A stretch of 64,000 nt of DNA, taken from positions 2,270,501-2,334,500 of the forward strand of contig JADJWV010000002.1 in the NCBI GenBank assembly GCA_016716185.1, read 5' to 3'. Made by a program: the position numbers and the translations under genes. Positions 8,348-17,549 of the stretch are shown here, piece by piece (position 1 is the first letter of the stretch; every line of letters starts with the position of its first letter). Under the pieces are notes generated by a model. The model searched no databases and was not told the origin of the DNA. It was given only the letters and a program-made list of their open reading frames with translations. The stretch is from Saprospiraceae bacterium. GTDB taxonomy: Bacteria; Bacteroidota; Bacteroidia; Chitinophagales; Saprospiraceae.

Positions 8348-9680
8348 ACTATTCTCTTTTATCATCCTCATAGTCTGTGCTTTACGTAGCCATTCGCAAA
8401 ATTCTGAAAACAATCCTCTTTCCAGATATGGATTGGGCGATCTTAGAAACAGCAGCCCCTCGTGGATGATGGGAATGGCCAATTCGGGAGTTGCCTTTTC
8501 TTCAGAACAATTATTCAACAACCTGAATCCTGCTTCTTCGGCTTTCTTAAATCAAACCGATGTGGAGGTCGGCATCTTTGCCAAAAGCAGCAGTCTGGAA
8601 GATTCCTACAACACCAAGTACAGCGAATGGACCGGTGGAATTCAACAAGTACTGATTGCGATTCCGTTACAAAACGCCATTAATGACCTTCTGGACCGAA
8701 AAAAGCGCAAAAGATTTATGGGCATGCATCTGGGTCTCAGTCCCTATTCTTCAATGGGATACAACGCCAACATCGTTGACCGAAGTGATACCAATAACAT
8801 TCTCGAACGAAAATTGCAGGGAGATGGGGCGTTAACTAGTTTTAATATTGGATTTTCGTACAGGATCAATGATCTTTCTATCGGGATTGGTTTGGATTAC
8901 ATTTTCGGAACACTGAATTACAATCAAAATTTATTATTCGTAAGCAAGCCGGGTTCTTATGATTCCCATTTATCAGATCAGCAACATATCAGTGGTTGGA
9001 ATCCGGGAATAGGATTGCTTTACCGGCGCATACTCAACAAAGCAGCGATTCAAAAAGACAACAACTTGCGTAGGAACATATTGGGTGTTGGATTAACCGT
9101 TCAAATTCCGAACAACTATACAGCCCGCTATTCTTCTTTGCATTTAGCCAGGTATGATGAATCCAATCCAACTGCCGGGAGTGTAACCGACACGCTACTC
9201 AATTTAACAGAACAGAAATCTGAAGGAGGTTTCCCATTGGGTATTCGTTTTGGCGCCATGTATTCGCATCAGGACAAATCGGGCTTGATGTTTGCGGTCG
9301 ATTACAAAGCCTGGGAGAATCAGGAGCTTCCTCAATATTTTGAAGGCCAGTATGCCAATGCCCTGGGTTTGAGCTTAGGAGGCTGGATTCGCAAAGGACA
9401 GCACCATTTTGATCCTTTTTGGAAAAAATCCACGTTCCGCTTTGGACTTTATTATCAGGATGATTACCGGATCATTCGAAATGAACAAGCGCATCAATAC
9501 GGAATCACTCTGGGGTGGGCTTATCCGATCGTTTTTTTAAGGCAAGATGCATTGATTCATTTAAATCTTGACCTGGGTCAGCGAAAAGCCGGAGACCTGC
9601 TTAAAGAAAATTACGTGAGGATCAGCTTCGGCGTAACCATAAACGACAACGAGTGGTTCTTGAAGCGGAAGTATAACTAG
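8334..9680 (+). CDS. Outer-membrane beta-barrel-like protein
   Basis: A 448-residue protein with a signal peptide (cleavage likely after ALRSHSQ, near residue 21) and a body of alternating, aromatic-rich strands with phrases such as NPLSRYGLGDL, FNIGFSYRIND and GLYYQDDYRI. This is the pattern of Bacteroidota outer-membrane proteins distantly like FadL/PorV. The C-terminal strand ends VRISFGVTIND, then a short tail. It overlaps the end of coaX by 14 bases, an arrangement often seen in this phylum. Transport substrate unknown. Confidence 0.75.
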   Translation: MNRIKLFSFIILIVCALRSHSQNSENNPLSRYGLGDLRNSSPSWMMGMANSGVAFSSEQLFNNLNPASSAFLNQTDVEVGIFAKSSSLEDSYNTKYSEWTGGIQQVLIAIPLQNAINDLLDRKKRKRFMGMHLGLSPYSSMGYNANIVDRSDTNNILERKLQGDGALTSFNIGFSYRINDLSIGIGLDYIFGTLNYNQNLLFVSKPGSYDSHLSDQQHISGWNPGIGLLYRRILNKAAIQKDNNLRRNILGVGLTVQIPNNYTARYSSLHLARYDESNPTAGSVTDTLLNLTEQKSEGGFPLGIRFGAMYSHQDKSGLMFAVDYKAWENQELPQYFEGQYANALGLSLGGWIRKGQHHFDPFWKKSTFRFGLYYQDDYRIIRNEQAHQYGITLGWAYPIVFLRQDALIHLNLDLGQRKAGDLLKENYVRISFGVTINDNEWFLKRKYN

Positions 9681-9687
9681 GACTGAG

Positions 9688-9760
9688 GGCTTTTGGGCTT
9701 TTAGACTTTTTGACTTTTTGACTTTTAGACTTTTGGACTTTAAGTCTGGTAGGCTGGTAG
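9688..9760. repeat. Degenerate ACTTTTTG/ACTTTTAG short repeats
   Basis: Immediately after the outer-membrane protein gene there are about seven copies of an octamer-like unit (CTTTTGGG, CTTTTAGA, CTTTTTGA), then GGTAGGCTGGTAGGCAGG. The rest of the 302-bp gap up to 9982 shows no gene. The unit resembles the ACCTTTAG array at 3.8 kb. Confidence 0.6.
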
Positions 9761-9982
9761 GCAGGTATAAAAAATTTAATTTCGATATGTAAGTACCCAT
9801 GAATATTAAGAATAACAAGGCTCACTCCTTTTTCTGCGCTCATAGCGAATAACTCAGCGCAGTCTGCGGTTAAACACGAGACATCATATTCTACCAGGCT
9901 CTTTTTATGAAAAAGTACATTTTTTACCGCACCTGCCCGACTCAACGTATTATTTGAAATCTAATTTACAAAATTATCCGGA

Positions 9983-11554
9983 CTACAATTTGACCATGGG
10001 CAATGATCCATACCTGTTTCCAGCATTCCATTTAATAAAATACATACCTCGTGGAATTAGCCTGATTGCATCGGAAGTCATGTGAAGATATTGTTGCTCA
10101 TTCTCCTTTGTGAAGCTTATCAATGCAGTACCCGTCAATGATACCAATTCAAATTGAACCTGGCTTTTTACTAAATCCCCAAAGCATTCCAATTGAATCT
10201 CCGTACTGACCGGATTTGAATTTAATCGAATCCCGGATGACATTGGCATTTCATCCTCATTCGCAGAGACAAGATCATTGGTCCATCGGATCACCAGCAC
10301 GTTTACATCATTTCCATCTTTATAATTGGCTACCATAATGATTTTACCATCTTTTTGTATGGTAAAATGTGGAGTGTGGTCGGTCAGAATATTGATGGCA
10401 TCAAATGAAGCCAAGCCATTTTCTCCAAAACTCGAATCGATGAGTCCGTTTTCAAAATACCTCACGGCAATAAACTTGTTATGAGTAAGTACATTGTTTT
10501 CTCCGCATACCAGGTATTTGTTATCCGGCTGTTTGACCATATACAATCCGTAATCGACCGGGCCTTTAAAATCAAATGTCATTTTTCCACCATTCCCAAA
10601 TCCAGGATCGAGATCGCCGTTATAAAAATATTTGGCGAGTGAAAAATCGTAATTGGTAATATCGTCCCGGACTGTTCCGGAAACCAGATACTTTCCATCC
10701 GAAGTGATGGCCGTTGTATAGCCTATGTCGTGATTGCCTGCAAAGTCGGTTTGTAAGCTGCCCGATGCACCGAAACTGTCATCGAGACTCCCATCCGGTT
10801 TTAATCTGATAAACGAATAATTAGCTTTCGGATAAACACCAGCACATCCGGTTACTAAAATATTACCGTTCGGTTCGACTAAAATGTCAAATGGAATATC
10901 TTCCCTGGTAAGAAAATTATGGTACATCCAACCGTTTCGATTGAAACTTGAATCGGGAGTTCCATTGGGTAAAAATCTGGCAACAAACCAGTCTATATCA
11001 AACGAATCGACCACACATACACCGGTCACTACAATATTCTGCTTGTCGTCAATGGCTGCAGCAATGGGTCCCGTTGATTTTCCATATCTAAAATTTACTA
11101 TACCTCCATTGCCAAATTCCGGATCCGGACTCCCATTTTCAAGAAGTTGGATCAAAATTCCCATGGTATTGGGATTCACACCGCTGAAACCTCCAATCAG
11201 AATTTTACCATTCGGCAAGGCCCTAACAAATTCCAGATTTTCCTGATTGACTCCAAAATCCCAAGTCAGAAATCCGCGATTCCCAAAACTTGTATCCAAT
11301 TCTCCGTTTTCGAGATATCGGAGCAATAAAAAATCATAGGCAGCTGTCTGCAATGCAATCCTGCCTCCAACTAATATTTTACCATCGGCTTGTACATCAA
11401 CCGTACCCGCTTGCTCTTTGCCACCAAGATCTGTGTGTACCCAACCTCCAAGACCAAAATCAGGATCCAGCTGACCTGGCTGTGCAAATGCGGTTATGAA
11501 AAACAAATGCAAGCACAAGCTCAAGCCCGTAAGCATGTTTATTTTAAGTTTCAT
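9983..11554 (-). CDS. Delta-60 repeat protein with T9SS type A sorting domain
   Basis: Predicted secreted protein. From the ATG at 11554 there is a signal peptide (MKLKINMLTGLSL...AFAQ). It is followed by seven delta-60 repeats of about 50 residues, each marked by a phrase such as LDPDFGLGG, LDTSFGNRG, PDPEFGNGG or LDPGFGNGG plus a DGKILVGG-like strand. These build a beta-propeller-like fold of unknown ligand. The last 80 residues (LNSNPVSTEIQLE... GMYFIKW... PMVKL) are a type A sorting domain that directs export through the type IX system. Function otherwise unknown; single-gene unit on this strand. Confidence 0.88.
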   Translation of the reverse strand: MKLKINMLTGLSLCLHLFFITAFAQPGQLDPDFGLGGWVHTDLGGKEQAGTVDVQADGKILVGGRIALQTAAYDFLLLRYLENGELDTSFGNRGFLTWDFGVNQENLEFVRALPNGKILIGGFSGVNPNTMGILIQLLENGSPDPEFGNGGIVNFRYGKSTGPIAAAIDDKQNIVVTGVCVVDSFDIDWFVARFLPNGTPDSSFNRNGWMYHNFLTREDIPFDILVEPNGNILVTGCAGVYPKANYSFIRLKPDGSLDDSFGASGSLQTDFAGNHDIGYTTAITSDGKYLVSGTVRDDITNYDFSLAKYFYNGDLDPGFGNGGKMTFDFKGPVDYGLYMVKQPDNKYLVCGENNVLTHNKFIAVRYFENGLIDSSFGENGLASFDAINILTDHTPHFTIQKDGKIIMVANYKDGNDVNVLVIRWTNDLVSANEDEMPMSSGIRLNSNPVSTEIQLECFGDLVKSQVQFELVSLTGTALISFTKENEQQYLHMTSDAIRLIPRGMYFIKWNAGNRYGSLPMVKL

Positions 11555-11690
11555 ATAGAAAAATTTAAAGTTGTAAGCCATAAAAAGACCCCTTTGATGC
11601 CTAAAATTACATAAGCTCCGTTTGCTTTAACCAATACTTAACAGCACCGGAATAATTTATTGCGAATTTGCTCTGTTTTTTTGAAAACAT

Positions 11691-12335
11691 ATGGGTATGT
11701 CACTGATTTTAAGCTTAATCATTTTAACAGGATCTGTTTTGAATTCGTCAGATCCAGCAGCTAAAAAATTATTGGATAAGGTGTCCAAACACTATCAGTC
11801 TTTAAAGTCTCTCGAAATTCAGTTCAACTACGAATTGAAATTAGGCAATAAATCGGAGGGAATCCAAAAAGGCAGCCTCATCTCAAAAGGAGAAATGTAC
11901 GTGCTGAGTTTACCGGATATTGACCTGTATTGTGACGGAACCGATCATTTTGCACACCTGAAGAAAAACAAGGAAATTCAAATCAGTAAAAAGGATGATT
12001 CGGACAATCGATATCACCCTAAAGCATTATCCTCCATCCATAAGTCTGGTGCCTACGATTTCAGAATAGAAGATAAAATCAGCGAGCAGGGTAAAAAATG
12101 GACAGTGGTTGAGTTTAAACCAATGGATTCAAACGAAACTGTATTTAAAATCAGACTTTTTATAAACGAAGCAGGAAGTTTGATTGAAAAGGTTCAATGG
12201 TTCGAAAAATCGGGAAAAGCCACCTTTGTCAGTTTTACAAAAACCAACTCCAACAAGGAAATGGCTGATAAACTATTCAAACCGGATCTAAAGAATTTAA
12301 CGGGAGTTCATATCGAGGATTTAAGAGAGGATTGA
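11691..12335 (+). CDS. lolA: LolA-like outer-membrane lipoprotein carrier
   Basis: Periplasmic chaperone family that ferries lipoproteins from the inner to the outer membrane. The 214-residue protein has a short hydrophobic leader (MGMSLILSLIILTGSVLNSS) and the LolA pattern LLDKVSKHYQSLKSLEIQFNY at the mature N-terminus. Next come beta strands around GSLISKGEMYVLSLPDIDLYCDG and the KRLFI-like strand IRLFINEAGSLIEKVQW. Sequence-level similarity of LolA proteins is low, so a related LolA/LolB-fold role is possible. An alternative ATG lies at 11697. Confidence 0.8.
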   Translation: MGMSLILSLIILTGSVLNSSDPAAKKLLDKVSKHYQSLKSLEIQFNYELKLGNKSEGIQKGSLISKGEMYVLSLPDIDLYCDGTDHFAHLKKNKEIQISKKDDSDNRYHPKALSSIHKSGAYDFRIEDKISEQGKKWTVVEFKPMDSNETVFKIRLFINEAGSLIEKVQWFEKSGKATFVSFTKTNSNKEMADKLFKPDLKNLTGVHIEDLRED

Positions 12336-12362
12336 GTCACGCTCAAATAATTAATTGAACTG

Positions 12363-12392
12363 TTTGCTTGTCCTTTGTAAAGTATAAATTTG
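12363..12392 (+). promoter_or_regulatory. Bacteroidota-type promoter for GH3-like gene
   Basis: TTTG at 12363-12366 and TAAATTTG at 12385-12392 are separated by 18 bases, matching the Bacteroidota -33/-7 consensus TTTG/TAnnTTTG. The gene starts only 15 bases downstream, implying a very short leader. Confidence 0.6.
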
Positions 12393-12407
12393 CCTAATTT
12401 TGTTCCG

Positions 12408-13910
12408 ATGCTGAGCAAGAAAGGACTGCTTCAAAGAATTGCCCTCGCACTGACCCGTTTCAATCAAAAAGACTATGGGAAGGCAGAACTTTGCCAGAAC
12501 AAAATTTTCAGAAAATTTATTTCCAAAGCGAAGAACACCAAATTTGGGAAAGACCATGATTTTAAAAATATCCGTACGCATGCTGATTTTTGCAGCAGGG
12601 TGCCTGTAAGGGATTACGAGGATTTTAAAGTTTATATCGATTCAATCAGAACGGGAGCCCAGGATGTCCTATGGCCCGGTCGTCCCAAGTATTTCTGCAA
12701 ATCATCGGGCACTACTTCAGGATCCAAATACATTCCCATTACCAAAGCAAGCATTGGCAACCACATCCGAACAGCCCGGAATGCACTGTTTCATTACATC
12801 AGCAATCACCCGGAAACAGGCGTTTTCGACGGGAAAATGTTGTTTTTGTCGGGAAGTCCGAAATTAGAAATGTCGGGTTCAATCCCCATTGGCAGGTTGT
12901 CGGGAATCGTCAATCATGAAATTCCAGCCTGGTTTCAAAGTTCTAAATTACCCCCTTACGAGCTTAATTGTGTAGAGCCCTGGGAACTCAAAATCGATGA
13001 ACTTGTAAAAGCAGTCTATAAAGAAGACATCCGGGTGCTCAGCGGCATTCCGCCATGGATCCAAATGTTTTGCGAGCGACTCCTTGAATTTACGGGAAAA
13101 TCTACGGTGGCTGAGGTGTTCCCCAATCTCGAACTCTATATTCATGGTGGAGTCAATTATGGCCCCTATCAGAAAAAATTGAACGAACTTTTTGGGCGGG
13201 AACTCTCTTTGATGGAAACTTACCCGGCAAGCGAAGGTTTTTTAGCATTTCAGGATCGGATCCAGGAACCCGGACTTCAGCTGGTCATTAACGACGGGAT
13301 TTTTTTCGAGTTTATAGATAAAAATGAACTGAATCAACCCGACGCTAAAAGATACCTGCTGCCCGAAGTAAAGACTGACCGGGACTATGCAGTAGTTTTA
13401 AGTACCAATGCCGGACTCTGGGCCTATCTCATTGGTGATCTGGTGCGTTTTGTCTCACTGAAACCCTATAAAATAAGGGTTTCCGGAAGAATAAGTCAAT
13501 TTATTTCAGCTTTTGGCGAACACGTCATTGGTAGCGAGATCGATCAGGCGATCAGTTATGCTCAGAAAACGCATAGCTTTGATGTTGTAGAATTCACGGT
13601 TGCACCCCAGGTGAGTCCATCCGACAATAAACACCCCTACCACGAATGGTTGATCGAATTTTCAGAAATCCCAAAAAATCTCAATGAAATTGCGCTCACC
13701 ATCAACAGCAGATTGTGTGAACTGAATGCATATTACAAAGATCTCATCGACGGAAAGTTGCTCGATACCCTGAAGATCAGGCCGGTAAAAAGGAATGCTT
13801 TTTTAAACTACATGCGAAGCATAGGGCGTCTGGGCGAACAATTTAAAGTGCACAGGCTGAGCAATGACCGTAAAGTTGTAGAAGACTTGTACAAGGATAT
13901 TGTCAGCTGA
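12408..13910 (+). CDS. GH3 auxin-responsive promoter family (acyl-adenylating) protein
   Basis: Member of the GH3 family, acyl-acid amido synthetases of the ANL adenylating superfamily. The 500-residue protein has the ATP-binding motif SSGTTSGSKYIPIT (about residues 97-110 from the ATG) and the second core motif YPASEGFLAFQD, followed by TNAGLWAYLIGDLVRF. Plant enzymes join amino acids to hormones; the bacterial substrate is unknown. I use the ATG at 12408 rather than a TTG at 12390 because the promoter -7 box ends at 12392. It stands alone as a monocistronic gene. Confidence 0.88.
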   Translation: MLSKKGLLQRIALALTRFNQKDYGKAELCQNKIFRKFISKAKNTKFGKDHDFKNIRTHADFCSRVPVRDYEDFKVYIDSIRTGAQDVLWPGRPKYFCKSSGTTSGSKYIPITKASIGNHIRTARNALFHYISNHPETGVFDGKMLFLSGSPKLEMSGSIPIGRLSGIVNHEIPAWFQSSKLPPYELNCVEPWELKIDELVKAVYKEDIRVLSGIPPWIQMFCERLLEFTGKSTVAEVFPNLELYIHGGVNYGPYQKKLNELFGRELSLMETYPASEGFLAFQDRIQEPGLQLVINDGIFFEFIDKNELNQPDAKRYLLPEVKTDRDYAVVLSTNAGLWAYLIGDLVRFVSLKPYKIRVSGRISQFISAFGEHVIGSEIDQAISYAQKTHSFDVVEFTVAPQVSPSDNKHPYHEWLIEFSEIPKNLNEIALTINSRLCELNAYYKDLIDGKLLDTLKIRPVKRNAFLNYMRSIGRLGEQFKVHRLSNDRKVVEDLYKDIVS

Positions 13911-14125
13911 GACAGCGCATTTTAATTTTGAGGCATACTTCAGCAGCGCTGAAACCGTTATTGTGTAATGTACCTTAATCTCTTCAACTCACCCTTTTTA
14001 ACCGGAGCATCATTTAATTGAATTGGGGACTTCAAAACTGCCAAGAAATTGCAAAAAAGCTTGAAAATCAATTGTTTTTAATATCTGATTACCAAAATAA
14101 TGCATCCCTCTTCACAAAAAATCCT

Positions 14126-14133
14126 TAAATTTG
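14126..14133 (+). promoter_or_regulatory. TAAATTTG -7 box of bamD operon
   Basis: A perfect TAnnTTTG box ends 8 bases before the ATG at 14142. It implies transcription from at or just before the start codon and argues against the upstream in-frame ATG at 14100. No clear TTTG -33 element is visible. Confidence 0.5.
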
Positions 14134-14141
14134 CGCCCTTC

Positions 14142-14975
14142 ATGAGAAAAATTGGTTTGGGAATCTGTTTGGCTTTGTCTTTGCTCTTGCCGGGCTGTAA
14201 ATCGGGCTATGAAAAAATACGCAACAGCGGAGATCCTCAACTTATTTTAAAATCAGCCAACCAGTATTACGGGGAAAAAGAATATTTCAAGGCGCAGACC
14301 TTGTATGAATTGGTACTGACTTCATTCAGGGGCCAAAAAGAAGCAGAAGAAATTTATTTCAATTACGCCTACACCCATTATTATTTAAAAGAATACGACC
14401 TGGCATCTTACCTGTTCAAAAATTTTGCTAATACCTTTATCAATAGCACCCGGAAAGAAGATGCCGACTATTTATCTGTTTACTCGCTGTATAAAACGGC
14501 ACCCGGATACAAGCTTGACCAATCTTCGACTCAAAAAGCCATTGAAGGATTCCAGCTTTTCATCAACAGCTATCCCAATTCTTCCAGAGTTGCAGATTGC
14601 AACAAAATCATAGATGAATGCCGTGCTAAATTGGAACTCAAAAGTTTCGAAGCCGGCAAACTATATTTTGAAATGGAAAATTACCAATCAGCGGTAGCAA
14701 GTTTTCAAAATTTGCTCATTGATTTTCCGGAAACAAAAAACGATAAAGAAATCAGACTCATGATTTGTAGAGCTGCTTTTCTCCTTGCAGAAAACAGTAT
14801 TTACGAAAAGCAAAAATCCAGGTATTCAGAAGCACTCGAATTCACTAAAACTTTTCTAAGCAAGTACCCTGTTGGCAAACAGAGTACAGAAGTTAAAACA
14901 ATAGCACAAAAAATTCAACGCAAATTAAAATCCGAACCTTATGACAGATATCAAAACACAAGTTCAAGGAATTAA
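14142..14975 (+). CDS. bamD: Outer membrane assembly lipoprotein BamD
   Basis: Lipoprotein partner of BamA in inserting beta-barrels into the outer membrane. Start at ATG 14142 gives 277 residues with a lipoprotein signal ending LLLPGC (modified cysteine about residue 19). The mature part has tetratricopeptide-like helices, for example YYGEKEYFKAQTLYELVL and MENYQSAVASFQNLLIDFP. The order bamD-rpoZ-coaBC-DUF4835 is a conserved Bacteroidota string, which strengthens the assignment. Its 3' end overlaps rpoZ by 35 bases. Confidence 0.92.
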   Translation: MRKIGLGICLALSLLLPGCKSGYEKIRNSGDPQLILKSANQYYGEKEYFKAQTLYELVLTSFRGQKEAEEIYFNYAYTHYYLKEYDLASYLFKNFANTFINSTRKEDADYLSVYSLYKTAPGYKLDQSSTQKAIEGFQLFINSYPNSSRVADCNKIIDECRAKLELKSFEAGKLYFEMENYQSAVASFQNLLIDFPETKNDKEIRLMICRAAFLLAENSIYEKQKSRYSEALEFTKTFLSKYPVGKQSTEVKTIAQKIQRKLKSEPYDRYQNTSSRN

Positions 14976-15285
14976 TCCAAACGTTAAAGCCAGAAATATT
15001 GCTGAATTCACCAGTGAAACAGGCAACATTTATGAAACTATAAATGTCCTTTCAAAAAGAGCCAATCAGCTTACCAATGACATTAAAAATGAATTGGTGG
15101 AAAAACTCGAAGAATTCGCAACCCACTCGGATACCATCGAAGAGGTACAGGAGAACAAAGAACAGATCGAGATCTCTAAATTTTATGAAAAACTTCCCAA
15201 TCCAGCCATCATAGCTACGGAGGAATATTTGGAAGGAAAGCTGGTATCGAGCTATCGCAACGTTAGTCCCGATTCAGAAGCATAA
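14941..15285 (+). CDS. rpoZ: RNA polymerase omega subunit (Bacteroidota type)
   Basis: Small assembly subunit of RNA polymerase. The 114-residue sequence has the core ETGNIYETINVLSKRANQL, the omega helix pattern in this phylum, and the C-terminal EQIEISKFYEKLPNPAIIATEEYLEGKL, typical of Bacteroidota omega. It starts inside the bamD gene and lies upstream of coaBC, the usual order. Confidence 0.9.
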   Translation: MTDIKTQVQGINPNVKARNIAEFTSETGNIYETINVLSKRANQLTNDIKNELVEKLEEFATHSDTIEEVQENKEQIEISKFYEKLPNPAIIATEEYLEGKLVSSYRNVSPDSEA

Positions 15286-15369
15286 TAGCGCTGTTTACAG
15301 GTCTTGTCCTTTGGCTATCCAGCTTTGCGTTTATTCATATGTGGAAGATAAATACACCCTTAGTGTTTT

Positions 15370-16617
15370 TTGATTTTTATCAATAAATCAATTCTTTTGA
15401 GTCACCAGGATTGGAATCTGACAAATAAAAAAATTATCCTTGGAATCACCGGGAGTATCTCGGCATATAAAGCAGCAATCCTTTTGAGATTGCTAACAAA
15501 AAGTGGCGCCGAAGTTCAGGTCATTATGACCGAAGCCGCGAAAGACTTCATTGGTCCGATCACCCTTTCTACGCTAAGCAATAAACCTGTACTCCATTCC
15601 TTGACTCACGACCAGCAATGGTCGCAGCATGTACAACTGGGCTTGTGGGCTGATCTGTTGGTCGTTGCTCCTGCAAGCGCACACACGATGGCAAAATTTG
15701 CCAATGGATTGGCAGATAATTTACTGTGTGCAGTTTACCTCTCTGCAAGATGCCCGGTCATGATCGCACCGGCCATGGATGTAGACATGTGGAATCATCC
15801 TGCTACTCAAAATAACATCAGAAAATTGATGGAAATCGGTCACACGATCATTCCAGTTGAAGAAGGTCCATTGGCCAGTGGACTGGAAGGCAAAGGGAGG
15901 TTGGCAGAACCTGAAACGATCTTTTCTGCCATTGGCGAATTTTTTCAGTCGGCTTCCCTGCTTTCAAAAAAAAAAGTACTGATCACGGCGGGCCCAACCT
16001 TTGAGCCCATAGATCCGGTTAGATTTATTGGCAACCACTCTTCGGGTAAAATGGGTATCCGACTGGCTGAAGCTGCATTAATGATGGGCGCTGAAGTGCA
16101 AATAGTCGTCGGTCCGGTATCAGAACCTATCCAAAAACATCCTCGACTTTTTATTCATAGGGTCACCACAGCTTCAGAAATGTTTGAAAAAGTTAAATCA
16201 TTAGACTCTGAAATCGATATTTATATTCTAGCCGCTGCAGTGGCGGATTTTAAACCGGAACATTCCGAAAAAGAAAAAATCAAAAAAGAAGGAAAATCCA
16301 ACCCCACGCTTAATCTTGTACCCACACCGGATATTGCAAAGCATTTAGGCGAATCTAAAAAAAACGGTCAATTCCTATGTGGATTTGCATTAGAAACAGA
16401 ACATATTTTAGACAATGCAAAATCTAAATTGCATAAGAAAAATATGGACATGATCGTTATCAATTCACCTAAAGATGATCAGTCTGCTTTTGGATTTGAT
16501 ACAAATAAAATATCCATTTTGGAAAATTCAGGAAAATTCGTTTCCTTTGGATTACAAACAAAAAGAGAAGCTGCCATGGTCATTTTGAAAGCAATAATTT
16601 CAAGCCTCCGGACATGA
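15370..16617 (+). CDS. coaBC: Phosphopantothenoylcysteine decarboxylase / phosphopantothenate-cysteine ligase
   Basis: Bifunctional enzyme of coenzyme A synthesis. The flavin-binding CoaC half has ILGITGSISAYKAA, the substrate-binding APAMDVDMWNHPATQ and SGLEGKGRLAEP; where E. coli has the active-site cysteine in ACGDxGxGRM, this protein has serine. The CoaB half begins KKVLITAGPTFEPIDPVRFIGN with SSGKMG, and ends with INSPKDDQSAFGFDTN. No ATG precedes the domain, so the start is a TTG at 15370 or 15397. The 3' end overlaps the next gene by four bases. Confidence 0.94.
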   Translation: MIFINKSILLSHQDWNLTNKKIILGITGSISAYKAAILLRLLTKSGAEVQVIMTEAAKDFIGPITLSTLSNKPVLHSLTHDQQWSQHVQLGLWADLLVVAPASAHTMAKFANGLADNLLCAVYLSARCPVMIAPAMDVDMWNHPATQNNIRKLMEIGHTIIPVEEGPLASGLEGKGRLAEPETIFSAIGEFFQSASLLSKKKVLITAGPTFEPIDPVRFIGNHSSGKMGIRLAEAALMMGAEVQIVVGPVSEPIQKHPRLFIHRVTTASEMFEKVKSLDSEIDIYILAAAVADFKPEHSEKEKIKKEGKSNPTLNLVPTPDIAKHLGESKKNGQFLCGFALETEHILDNAKSKLHKKNMDMIVINSPKDDQSAFGFDTNKISILENSGKFVSFGLQTKREAAMVILKAIISSLRT

Positions 16618-17528
16618 TAAAAAACTTGTTTGTTAACCTATTATTATTCTTTTTAGCAGCTAATTCTGCGTTTTCTCAAGAACTCAATGCAACGGTTAGG
16701 GTCATTGCACCAAATCTGGGACTTAGCGACAAATCAATTGTGGCCCAGATGGAACGAAACGTCAAAGACTTTCTAAACAATCAGAAATGGACTCAGGATG
16801 TATTTGAAGCAAACGAACGCATCAAGTGCAATTTTCAACTGGTAATCAGTGCAGACAGGGGTGACAACAATTTATTGGTCGATATTTCTGTTCAGGCTTC
16901 GAGGCCTACACACAATACTAATTATGAAACTCCCCTACTCAATATCATCGATAAAGGGGTTCCTGTGGTTTTTGACCCGTTTAAAAATCTCGAAAATTCG
17001 AAAGAAACCTACTACGACAACCTGTCTTCTGTACTTACATTTTATGCCTATTTGATATTGGCACTAGATTATGACAGCTTCAGCCTGGAAGGGGGTGAAC
17101 CCTATTTTCAGTTACTCAACAACATGATGAATAGCTTGCCCTCCAATGTTCGGGGATTTGATGATGCCTGGTCACCTTCTAAAGACAAAAGAAACAACAG
17201 ATATTTCATCGTTGAAAATCTTACCAATCCTCGAATGAAATTATTCAGAAGGGCATTTTACGAATACCATCGACAGGCACTTGATCAGTTTTCAAAAGAT
17301 CCTGTTTCTGCCCGGGCTACACTGACCAATGTCATAAAAGACTTCGGAAGGGCCAATGGAAATTATCCCGACACTTATTTTATGAAAATTTTCAGCTTTA
17401 CCAAGCAACAAGAGATTATTGAAATTTTTAAACAAGGTACAACACAGGAAAAACAACAAGTCAGGGAAGTTATGACTCAATTGGATCCTGCGAATACAAG
17501 TCAATACAACAATTTTCTAAAATCCTGA
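16614..17528 (+). CDS. DUF4835 / PorD-like T9SS-associated protein
   Basis: A 304-residue exported protein with signal peptide ending AANSAFSQ. The sequence has the DUF4835 features ELNATVRVIAP near the mature N-terminus, VDISVQASRPTHNTNYETPLLN, FDPFKNLENSKETYYDN, and RRAFYEYHRQALDQFSKDP. I recall this family being named PorD and linked to the type IX secretion system; I cannot check that. The position after coaBC is the standard one. The window encodes at least four T9SS substrates, so a role in that pathway fits. Confidence 0.85.
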   Translation: MIKNLFVNLLLFFLAANSAFSQELNATVRVIAPNLGLSDKSIVAQMERNVKDFLNNQKWTQDVFEANERIKCNFQLVISADRGDNNLLVDISVQASRPTHNTNYETPLLNIIDKGVPVVFDPFKNLENSKETYYDNLSSVLTFYAYLILALDYDSFSLEGGEPYFQLLNNMMNSLPSNVRGFDDAWSPSKDKRNNRYFIVENLTNPRMKLFRRAFYEYHRQALDQFSKDPVSARATLTNVIKDFGRANGNYPDTYFMKIFSFTKQQEIIEIFKQGTTQEKQQVREVMTQLDPANTSQYNNFLKS

Positions 17529-17549
17529 TCTTTTTACAATCCCCCGATA

